Positions 1 through 6,066 of a stretch of DNA of 24,829 nucleotides are shown piece after piece. The number at the start of each line of letters is the position of its first letter. Positions within the stretch are counted from its first letter, which is position 1. A program made the translations under genes and the position numbers. The notes under the pieces were generated by a model. The model made no database searches and was not told where the DNA came from. It worked only from the letters and a program-made list of their open reading frames with translations. The stretch comes from JBDTGE01 sp050742975 (lineage in GTDB: Bacteria; Actinomycetota; Actinomycetes; Mycobacteriales; Jatrophihabitantaceae), in NCBI GenBank assembly GCA_050742975.1, contig JBOGDQ010000174.1, forward strand, positions 1 to 24,829, in the 5' to 3' direction.

Positions 1-90
1 GGCGGCGGCGGGACCGGCGGCGGCGGGACCGGCGGTGGCGGGACCGGCGGTGGCGGGACCGGCGGTGGCGGGACCGGCGGTGGCGGAGCC
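1..90 (-). repeat. 15-bp tandem repeat encoding VPPPP in the TerD tail
   Basis: Six consecutive 15-bp units (GGCGGYGGCGGGACC on the plus strand; the sixth ends GGAGCC) run from 1 to 90 and probably continue leftward. Read on the minus strand in the terD frame they give V-P-P-P-P pentapeptides. Units 1-2 have GGC and units 3-6 GGT at one codon, so the array has two sub-blocks. This looks like a flexible or polyproline-II linker. Slippage could change its length between strains. Confidence 0.93.
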
Positions 91-614
91 GAGGCGTCGT
101 CGACGCTGATGCCGAACTCGGTCGCCAGTCCGGCCAGACCGGCGTCGTAGCCCTGGCCGACGGCCCGGAACTTCCAGTCGCCGCCGCGGCGATACAGCTC
201 GCCGGTGACGAACGCGGTCTCGCTCGATGCGGTCATCGGGAAGCGGGCGAGCTGCGCGCCGGACCCACCGGCGATGACAAGTTCCAGCCCGGGCACCTGC
301 CCGAACGTTCCCGCATCGGTAGAGGCCGCGAGCACGATCCGCTCGATGGACCACGGTACGCTGGCAAGATCCACATCCAGCACGTCGCTACTCTGCGGGC
401 CCGCGCTCTTCCCGCTGTGCCGCACCGAACCGCTCGCATGTTGTGGCTGGTTGAAGAAGACGAAGTCGTCGTCGCCGGAGACCTTGCCATTGGCCTGCAG
501 GAGCAGAGCGGACGCGTCGACGTCCGGAACGCCCGGTCCGCCGGACCAGTGCAGGGTGGCCCGCACGACCGGTTCGGTGAGCTGGAGGTTGCTGCCTTTG
601 CTCATCTGGGTCAT
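1..614 (-). CDS. terD: TerD-family stress protein with proline-rich C-terminal tail (partial, runs off left edge)
   Basis: TerD domains bind calcium and belong to the tellurite/phage/stress response (ter) system. Reading from the ATG at 614, the protein opens MTQMSKGSNLQL. It carries the family hallmarks: GDDDFVFFNQP around residues 47-57 (acidic calcium-binding loop), VLDVDLASVPW, RIVLAASTDAGTFGQVPGL, ETAFVTGELYRRGGDWKFRAVGQGY and GLATEFGISVDD. The complete domain takes about 175 residues and is followed by VPPPP repeats still open at base 1, so the true C-terminus, probably a second domain, lies outside the window. A second in-frame ATG at 605 is possible, but the upstream one matches where TerD proteins usually begin. 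The gene points away from the plus-strand Ter biosynthetic module at 3642-8008, which fits a divergent ter locus. Family assignment is near certain; the architecture beyond the linker is unknown. Confidence 0.95.
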   Translation of the reverse strand, partial: MTQMSKGSNLQLTEPVVRATLHWSGGPGVPDVDASALLLQANGKVSGDDDFVFFNQPQHASGSVRHSGKSAGPQSSDVLDVDLASVPWSIERIVLAASTDAGTFGQVPGLELVIAGGSGAQLARFPMTASSETAFVTGELYRRGGDWKFRAVGQGYDAGLAGLATEFGISVDDASAPPPPVPPPPVPPPPVPPPPVPPPPVPPP

Positions 615-638
615 GCCTTCGATCCTGTCAGACGGATC
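615..638 (-). promoter_or_regulatory. Possible terD promoter/operator
   Basis: On the minus strand CAGGAT (622-627) lies exactly 7 bases before the terD ATG, the spacing of a leaderless -10 element, although its first base departs from TANNNT. An inverted repeat GATCC-N8-GGATC (621-638) overlaps it and could be an operator. The 10-mer CTGTCAGACG (625-634) recurs at 879-888 beside the HNH start. No convincing -35 box is visible. This is inference from pattern only. Confidence 0.3.
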
Positions 639-667
639 GACTCGGGCAGTGTGCGTTGTGATTGGTC

Positions 668-767
668 TGCGTCGAAAGACGCGGCGACGTGGGGTTTGAT
701 CTTCGACGGCTCCTGCCGCCGGGTCGCCTTGCGTCGTGGTTTCGTTGCGTCGAAAGACGCGGCGACG
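668..767. repeat. Two copies of a GAAA-tetraloop hairpin repeat
   Basis: An identical 22-bp sequence occurs at 668-689 and 746-767 (78 bp apart). Each copy contains GCGTCGAAAGACGC (669-682 and 747-760), a perfect 5-bp stem closed by a GNRA-type GAAA loop, followed by GGCGACG. The copies lie in the gap between terD (minus) and the HNH remnant (plus). The gap of 294 bp has no supportable gene; minus-strand reading frames across it are short and read the repeats as a similar peptide twice. Confidence 0.8.
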
Positions 768-895
768 AGGAGTTGATCGTCTGCTCGGTCCGCGCTGTCG
801 GGTGCCGTTCCAGCTCGACTCGGCGAGTTTGAGAATTGCTCGGATCGCCTTTGTGGATAAGGAGATTCGACACGAGAACTGTCAGACGCTGATCG

Positions 896-901
896 TAGCG
901 T
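896..901 (+). promoter_or_regulatory. Leaderless-type -10 element for the HNH remnant
   Basis: TAGCGT fits TANNNT and is followed by 7 bases and then the ATG at 909. No Shine-Dalgarno sequence lies in between, so the ancestral transcript was probably leaderless. No clear -35 is seen. Confidence 0.4.
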
Positions 902-908
902 CCAGGCC

Positions 909-1625
909 ATGGAGCACACCTTCGACCTTGACCCGTTGACGTTGCCGATCGACGCACGTGTCGATGCGCTGATCGGGGCCGAGCGGGAGATCGCCCGGAT
1001 CCAGGCCCGGCAGCTACGGGTCATCGCCGCCATCGCCGACGACTCGCATACCGGCGCGGGTCGCGCCGGTGTTGGACAAGCAGCCGGCCGACGGCGGTCA
1101 ACTGCTGCGGACCGCCGTCGATGTGGCCGCCGACCGCGCCGGCCCGGATGATCCGCGAACCCGGGACCAGCGCCGCGCCGACGCCCTCATCCAGTTGGCG
1201 GTCGACGCGCTCAATGGCTTCGCGGGCTGTCCCGGCTGTGTCGCCGCGGACGACAATGGTGAACGATCCTCGGCGCCGCGCTGGCAGGGCGCGCGGCCGA
1301 ACATCCAGGTCTCCGTGCCGCTGTCCACACTGCTGAGTCTGGACGAGGAGCCCGGCGAGCTAGATGGGCACGGCCCGATCCGGGCCGAACTGGCCCGCCG
1401 CATCGCCGCCGACCAGCACGGCACCTGGCGCCGCCTGGTCACCGACGAACTCGGCCACCTGCTCGACTACGGCCGCACCAGCTACCGGCCCCCCACTGAC
1501 CTGCGCGAGTTCGTCACCGCGCGGGACCGGACCTGCAGGTTCCCGACCTGCAACCGCCCCGCCGTCCGCTGCGAACTGGATCACGCGATTCCCTGGTCTG
1601 ACGGCGGCGGCACGAACGGCGGCAA
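909..1625 (+). pseudogene. 13E12/DUF222 HNH endonuclease-like gene, 5' portion (broken)
   Basis: This is the front of a 13E12-repeat family protein (DUF222 followed by an HNH nuclease domain). From the ATG at 909, one frame gives a DUF222-like N-terminus (IDARVDALIGAEREIARIQA, QLRVIAAIADD). Near 1040-1065 the homology jumps to a different frame, which reads LLRTAVDVAA, DQRRADALIQLAVDAL, LTSV-type region and FVTARDRTCRFPTC-NRPAVRCELDHAIPWSDGGGTNGG, the first half of the HNH motif. Intact members are usually over 400 residues. The stretch between IAADD-like and LLRTAVD that normally holds well over 100 residues is nearly absent here, so an internal deletion with frameshift is inferred. The coding sequence stops making sense at 1625, inside the HNH domain, and resumes at 3118. 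It cannot encode a working protein as it stands. Confidence 0.85.
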
Positions 1626-1732
1626 GGTGGCGATGGCTATTGCGCAGCGGCGCAGCCGGGCAGCTGGTTCGGGTGGTTAGGTAGAGCGAGCGAGGCTGCT
1701 TACGGCGGGGTCCCGTGGGTTGTTCGGTTTAA

Positions 1733-1820
1733 ATCGGCGAACGGTCATCGGGTAATCGGCGAGATGCTAGGTGGCGATCGGCGAGCTGCATTTAGGTAAT
1801 CGGCGAGGCGCCGGCTATGG
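1733..1820 (+). repeat. Four ATCGGCGA boxes at 22-bp period in the ATPase promoter
   Basis: ATCGGCGA occurs at 1733-1740, 1755-1762, 1777-1784 and 1799-1806, each start exactly 22 bp after the last. Copies 2 and 4 extend to GGTAATCGGCGAG (1751-1763 and 1795-1807). The sequence between boxes is only loosely conserved. A 22-bp spacing is about two helical turns, placing all boxes on one face of the DNA, as in an operator array. The last box lies just upstream of the putative -10 element, so a repressor or activator binding here would control the ATPase gene. Confidence 0.85.
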
Positions 1821-1821
1821 T
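1816..1821 (+). promoter_or_regulatory. Leaderless-type -10 element of the ATPase gene
   Basis: TATGGT fits TANNNT and ends 6 bases before the ATG at 1828. No ribosome binding site precedes that ATG. This supports 1828 as both transcription and translation start, in preference to the GTG at 1771, which lies inside the 22-bp repeat array. Confidence 0.5.
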
Positions 1822-1827
1822 CTAGTC

Positions 1828-3105
1828 ATGTCCGCCGCCCGGTCGCTCGTGCCCAGGAACCTGACCGCGCAGGTCGAGGAGGCGCTGGTAGATACGCGCA
1901 TCGTCGTAGTGCAGGGTGCGCGCCAGGTCGGGAAGTCGACACTGTTGCGCGAGGTCGTGGACCGCCACAACGGTCGCATGATCACCCTGGACGATGAGCT
2001 GACCCGAACCGCCGCCACCGCTGACCCGGTCGGTTTCGTCGGGCAGTACCCGACTGGGCTGTTGGGCATCGACGAGGCTCAGCGCGTGCCCGAACTCGTG
2101 CTCGCACTCAAGGCTGCTGTCGATGCCGACCCCCGTCCGGGCCGGTTCCTGTTGACCGGCTCGGCGGATCTGCTCAGGCTCCCGGCCACCCAGGACAGCC
2201 TGGCGGGCCGCGCCGAGAGCCTGGAGTTGTTCGGCTTCAGTCAGGGGGAACTCGTCGGCGTTCGCGAGGGCTTCCTCGATCGCCTGCTCGACGGCAGCCT
2301 CTTCGGCGAACACCGAAGCGACTTGACGCGCCATGACTACCTGCTGCGTGCTTGTGCCGGGGGCTACCCCGAGGTGCTGGCCCGTCCGTCTGAACGCCGC
2401 AGGGCCGCCTGGCTGGACGGGTACGTGCAGCGCATCATCGGTCGCGACGCCGCTGACGTGTCCGGGCTGCAGCGACTTGGCGATCTGCCTCGGCTGGTGC
2501 GCCTGCTCGCCACGCGCACCGCCACCGAACTGAACGTGGCGTCGATCGCGAACGACAGCGGCATCCCGCCCCGTACCCTGCCGCCGTATCTGGACCTGCT
2601 CGAGACGTTGTACTTGATCCAGCGCATCCCGGCCTGGTCAACGAACCTGTCCAAGCGGGTCATCGCGCGCCCGAAACTGATCCTTCTCGACAGCGGCCTG
2701 GCCGCACGCCTCACCAACGTTTCGGCCACTGGCGCCGGACGTCATGCCAACCCCACCGTGGCCGGCCAGCTCATCGAGACATTTGCCATCGGCGAGATCC
2801 GTCGTCAACTGGGCTGGGCCGAGCAGCCAGCCCGCGTGCATCACTACCGCGAACAATCCGGCGCCGAGATCGACATCGTCGTCGAGACCTCGGACGGCCG
2901 GGTAGCCGCGCTCGAAGTCAAATCAGCCGCCACGATCCGCCCAGCGGACATCCGCTGGCTCACCGCGCTCCGCGACCGCCTCGGCCACCGATTCGCCGCA
3001 GGGCTCCTGCTGCACACCGGACCTAACGCGCAACCACTCGGTGACCGGCTAGCCGCGGTTCCCCTCGACATCCTCTGGTCCGAACCCGCGAAGCAGGTTA
3101 TCTAA
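1828..3105 (+). CDS. AAA_14/DUF4143 family ATPase
   Basis: This 425-residue protein is a P-loop ATPase of the AAA_14 type with a C-terminal DUF4143 domain, a family of unproven cellular role. Residues 30-38 form Walker A (GARQVGKST), 78-85 Walker B (LLGIDEAQ), and 108-114 the sensor strand LLTGSAD. A winged-helix-like stretch follows (ELNVASIANDSGIPPRTLPPYL). The C-terminus keeps a nuclease-like pattern: GAEIDIVVE with E347 and D349, then EVKSA with E363 and K365. This resembles the PD-(D/E)XK fold; catalysis is not shown. The GTG at 1771 would add 19 residues encoded by the promoter repeats, so the ATG at 1828 is preferred. Reading frame and motifs are intact although the gene lies inside a dead HNH gene, which suggests recent arrival or selection. 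It has no operon partner. Confidence 0.93.
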   Translation: MSAARSLVPRNLTAQVEEALVDTRIVVVQGARQVGKSTLLREVVDRHNGRMITLDDELTRTAATADPVGFVGQYPTGLLGIDEAQRVPELVLALKAAVDADPRPGRFLLTGSADLLRLPATQDSLAGRAESLELFGFSQGELVGVREGFLDRLLDGSLFGEHRSDLTRHDYLLRACAGGYPEVLARPSERRRAAWLDGYVQRIIGRDAADVSGLQRLGDLPRLVRLLATRTATELNVASIANDSGIPPRTLPPYLDLLETLYLIQRIPAWSTNLSKRVIARPKLILLDSGLAARLTNVSATGAGRHANPTVAGQLIETFAIGEIRRQLGWAEQPARVHHYREQSGAEIDIVVETSDGRVAALEVKSAATIRPADIRWLTALRDRLGHRFAAGLLLHTGPNAQPLGDRLAAVPLDILWSEPAKQVI

Positions 3106-3117
3106 GCACTTATCATC

Positions 3118-3371
3118 AACCTCACTCCGCTGTGCGCACGGCACCACCACTGCAAGCACGAGGCCGGCTGGCAGTTGAAAAGACTGCCCGACGGCGGCGT
3201 CGAATGGACGTCCCCGACCGGACACGTCTACACCGTCCCCGCCGCCACCTCCCCATCGACTCGGCTTACGACAGGCGCGTGCAGAACGACAAAGCCGAAC
3301 GTCCCGAGAGCGAAGTCGATCCACCTGACGCCGCTCGGTGCGAGCCGATGGACGATGATCCACCGTTCTGA
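3118..3371 (+). pseudogene. 13E12 HNH endonuclease-like gene, 3' portion (broken)
   Basis: From 3118 the frame reads NLTPLCARHHHCKHEAGW and then LPDGGVEWTSPTGHVYTVP, the second half of the HNH domain and the tail typical of 13E12 proteins. It rejoins in frame with the 5' portion ending at 1625. After about 3250 the likely ending is in another frame (PIDSAYDRR ... MDDDPPF, stop at 3369-3371); an acidic-proline end like this is common in the family. A further frameshift near 3250 is therefore inferred. It has no start of its own and is not a functional gene. Confidence 0.8.
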
Positions 3372-3641
3372 TCAGCTCCCGACTCGGCCGAGGCGACAGA
3401 GACGGGCGGCGGGAGGCCGTCAGAGTAGCGATCTGGGCGAGATGCGACCACCGAGCTACTTCGATCCCGCTCGAACAGGTGCGCCAGCATCCGCGGCGCC
3501 GACGTCGGGAACCGCAGGCGAGGGCGCGAAGTTAACCGTGGCACAAAGGACCGGGCCACAGCGTTCGTGAGGTCGCGGTCCTGCCCGTCCGAATCCCGCC
3601 AGAACCGATCGCCGCACCTCGGCGTGAAAGCATGGACCTCG
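3372..3641. other. Gap upstream of the Ter biosynthetic module
   Basis: These 270 bp lie between the HNH remnant and the C-C lyase start. I see no supportable gene, no hairpin of note and no strong -10/-35 pair. The promoter for the module presumably lies here. Open frames on both strands have no recognisable family signature. Confidence 0.5.
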
Positions 3642-4802
3642 ATGCGACACTTCGACTTTCTCGACGACGCCGACCGGCAGCGGCTGTTCCTGCGCGAGCC
3701 ACAGCGTTTCAGCGACACCGACGACATCGAGCTGCTGTCGGCCGCGCTCGGCGCGACGCTGTACAGCCCGGCGACCCGGCCGGCCCTGGCCAGGGACATC
3801 GCCAAGCGGGCGGCGCAGGGCGTGGTGAGCGTGGTCGCCTGCCTGGAGGACGCCGTCGCCGACACCGACGTCGCGGACGCCGAGCGGAACCTCGTCAGCC
3901 AACTGCGGGAATTCGCCGCGAGCGGTGGGCACTGCCCGCTGGTCTTCGTCCGGGTCCGCTCGCCCGAGCAGATCACGATGATCGTCGATCAGCTCGGTGA
4001 CGCAGTCGCGACGCTCACCGGCTTCGTCCTGCCCAAGTTCAGCGACGACTCCGGCCCGTGCTTCCTGGATGCGGTTGCCGAGGCCGGAGCGAGCATCGGC
4101 CGTCGGCTCCTCGCCATGCCCGTGCTCGAATCGGCCGAGATCATCCATGCGGAGTCGAGGCTGGAGAGCCTGCTCGCCGTTCGCCGCCTGCTGGACAAGC
4201 ACCGTGAGCGCATCCTGGCCGTGCGCCTCGGCGCCACTGACCTCTCGGCCGCGTACGGGTTGCGGCGCTCGCGGGATCTGACCGTGTACGACGTCCGGAT
4301 CGTCGCGGACCTCATCGCCGACGTCGTCAACGTCTTCGGCCGCGCCGACGGCGGTTACGTCGTCACCGGCCCGGTGTGGGAGTACTTCACCGGCACCGAG
4401 CGGATGTTCAAGCCGCAGCTGCGCGAGTCGCCGTTCGTCGAGCACGACGAGCGCCGCCTGCGCGCGCAGCTGATCGCAGCCGACCTGGACGGTCTCATCC
4501 GTGAGGTCGCGCTCGACCGGGCGAACGGGCTCACCGGCAAGACCGTCATCCATCCCAGCCACGTCGCCGCCGTGCACTCGCTGTCGGTCGTCACCCACGA
4601 GGAGTACCACGACGCCGTGGACGTGCTGGGAACCGCGCAGAGCGGCGGCGTCGCGTCGTCGGCCTACCGGAACAAGATGAACGAGAGCAAGCCGCACGCG
4701 GCGTGGGCCCGCCGCACGATGCTGCGGGCGCGGGCGTTCGGCGTGGCCCGCGAGGACGTCTCCTTCGTCGACCTGCTCGGCGCCAGCCTGCAACGTGACT
4801 GA
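3642..4802 (+). CDS. CitE/HpcH-like C-C bond lyase of the Ter biosynthetic module
   Basis: The 386-residue protein is a TIM-barrel enzyme of the HpcH/HpaI aldolase-citrate lyase superfamily, in the branch linked to ter loci (C-C_Bond_Lyase). Visible motifs are VACLEDAVAD at 66-75, FVRVRSPEQ at 102-110, FVLPKF at 128-133, the metal-site segment MPVLESAEI at 159-167, VRLGATDLSAAYGLRR, and GKTVIHPSHVAAV. It probably makes or breaks a C-C bond in building a small metabolite; the substrate is unknown. The ATG at 3642 gives the usual family start MRHFDFLDDADRQRLFL, although the frame is open further upstream. It is the first gene of a four-gene operon and overlaps the next by 8 bp. The family call is strong; the reaction is predicted only. 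Confidence 0.9.
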   Translation: MRHFDFLDDADRQRLFLREPQRFSDTDDIELLSAALGATLYSPATRPALARDIAKRAAQGVVSVVACLEDAVADTDVADAERNLVSQLREFAASGGHCPLVFVRVRSPEQITMIVDQLGDAVATLTGFVLPKFSDDSGPCFLDAVAEAGASIGRRLLAMPVLESAEIIHAESRLESLLAVRRLLDKHRERILAVRLGATDLSAAYGLRRSRDLTVYDVRIVADLIADVVNVFGRADGGYVVTGPVWEYFTGTERMFKPQLRESPFVEHDERRLRAQLIAADLDGLIREVALDRANGLTGKTVIHPSHVAAVHSLSVVTHEEYHDAVDVLGTAQSGGVASSAYRNKMNESKPHAAWARRTMLRARAFGVAREDVSFVDLLGASLQRD

Positions 4803-6066
4803 GATCTGGGACGGCCAGTGGGTGGCCGACAACGTGGGCATCGGGCTGATCGACGACAGCGGCCGCGCCGAGGGCGAGCGGACCATCCGGGACTACGTCG
4901 GGCTGGCGCTGCGGCGAAACCCGAGACGCGCTCACCTGCTCGTGTCGCATTTCCTGGGCAAGCACATTCCGGCCGATCCCCGAGCCGTCTACGGGGTCGG
5001 GCTGCAGCTGGGTCGGGGACTGTCGCAGATCCTGAACGGCGAGCTGCCCCTTGTGCTCGGCTACGCCGAGACCGCCACCGGCCTCGGTCACGGCGTCGCC
5101 GATGAGCTCGACGCGCCGTACCTTCACTCCACGCGGCGTGCGATGCCAGGACTGCCACTCGTCGTGGGCTTCGAGGAGGAGCACAGCCACGCGACCGGAC
5201 ATCGGCTGTTGCCCGAGGACCCCGGACTCCTGTCCGGCGGTCGCACCCTGGTGCTGGTCGATGACGAGCTGTCAACGGGACGGACAGCCGCAAACACTAT
5301 CCGCGCGCTGCACGCTGCGTACCCGCGCAGGCGTTACATCGTTGCCAGCCTGCTCGACGTGCGCAGCAGTGAAGAGCTGATATCAGCCGTCGCAGCAGAG
5401 CTTTCGATCGAGATCGTCTGCGCCACCGCCTGCCTGGGCACGATCGTGCTGCCCGAGGACGTGATCGCCCGCGCCGAGCGGGTGATCACTGCGCATCCGC
5501 TCGAGATCTCGCGACCCGCGCCACCACGTGCATCGGTCAGCCTCCTGCGCGAAGCCTGGCCGGCCGGGGTCCGCGACGGCGGTCGGCACGGCTTCGCACA
5601 CGACGAGCGGTTCCAGTCGGCCCTGGCGGCGCGCGGCGTCGCGGCCCGGCTGGCCGAATACCCGCTGGGTGATCGCGTGCTCGTGCTCGGCTTCGAGGAG
5701 CTGATGCACGCGCCGATGCTGATCGGGGTCACCCTCGCCGACTGGTCGCCGAACGGGCAGATCGTCCGGTTCTCCTCGACCACCCGCTCACCCGTCTTCG
5801 CCATCGACGAGCCCGGTTACGCGATCCGCACCGCGCTGAGGTTCCCGGCACACGACGACCCGATCGACGGCCCCGGGCCCCGCTATGTGTACAACGTGGC
5901 GCCCGGGTCCGGTGCGGAGCCGTTCACCGACATCGTCCTGGTGATCGACGATGTCGCGGACCGGCCCGAACTGCACACCGACGACGGCCTCATCGCGCAG
6001 CTGCGCGGGGTGTGCGAGCGGCTGTTCGTCGTCGTCGTGCCGAGCTACCGGCCGGGCCGGCCGTGA
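4795..6066 (+). CDS. Phosphoribosyltransferase with C-terminal TRSP domain
   Basis: At 423 residues this matches the PRTase_2 plus TRSP architecture of Ter-associated operons. The type I phosphoribosyltransferase part has the PRPP-binding loop VLVDDELSTGRTA (153-165) and the upstream segment AETATGLGHGVADEL (91-105). The TRSP domain shows RDGGRHGF (260-267), LVLGFEELMHAPM, and the name-giving tetrapeptide in FSSTTRSPVF (326-335), followed by GPRYVYNVAP. It is expected to transfer a phosphoribosyl group in making a nucleoside-like product. The GTG at 4795 overlaps the end of the lyase gene by 8 bp and allows translational coupling. The downstream StiP gene overlaps its stop by 4 bp. The family is secure; the base acceptor is unknown. 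Confidence 0.93.
   Translation: MTEIWDGQWVADNVGIGLIDDSGRAEGERTIRDYVGLALRRNPRRAHLLVSHFLGKHIPADPRAVYGVGLQLGRGLSQILNGELPLVLGYAETATGLGHGVADELDAPYLHSTRRAMPGLPLVVGFEEEHSHATGHRLLPEDPGLLSGGRTLVLVDDELSTGRTAANTIRALHAAYPRRRYIVASLLDVRSSEELISAVAAELSIEIVCATACLGTIVLPEDVIARAERVITAHPLEISRPAPPRASVSLLREAWPAGVRDGGRHGFAHDERFQSALAARGVAARLAEYPLGDRVLVLGFEELMHAPMLIGVTLADWSPNGQIVRFSSTTRSPVFAIDEPGYAIRTALRFPAHDDPIDGPGPRYVYNVAPGSGAEPFTDIVLVIDDVADRPELHTDDGLIAQLRGVCERLFVVVVPSYRPGRP

Larger units (their letters stand above)
1626..3119 (+). mobile_element. 1494-bp insertion carrying an AAA_14/DUF4143 ATPase
   Basis: The HNH codons break after GGC-AA at 1625 and resume with AA-C-CTC at 3118-3120. Deleting 1626-3119 gives GGTNGG followed by NLTPLCARHHHCKHEAGW, the expected second half of the HNH domain, in frame. 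The shared CAA (1623-1625 and 3117-3119) could be a 3-bp target duplication or simple ambiguity. The block holds only the ATPase gene, its 22-bp repeat promoter and about 100 bp of leader. I see no transposase, integrase or clear terminal inverted repeats. Whether it is mobile by itself or was carried in by recombination is unknown. Confidence 0.75.

Noticed and set aside
233..490. Short minus-strand and plus-strand open frames over terD
   Set aside because: They are out of frame with a clear TerD domain and show only Arg/Ser/Pro-rich GC-driven composition.
1733..1820. CRISPR array
   Set aside because: Repeat cores are 8 bp with 14-bp variable gaps, far too short for CRISPR repeats and spacers, and no cas genes are present.
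1771..1830. GTG at 1771 as the ATPase start
   Set aside because: It would translate the 22-bp promoter repeats; ATG 1828 starts where the family homology begins and has a -10-like box 6 bases upstream.
3560..3620. Possible tRNA (GTCCGAATCCC resembles a T-loop)
   Set aside because: No matching acceptor or anticodon stems could be built around it.
3456..4886. 476-codon minus-strand open frame opposite the C-C lyase gene
   Set aside because: It is antisense to a well-supported gene and has no recognisable motif; such frames are common in GC-rich DNA.
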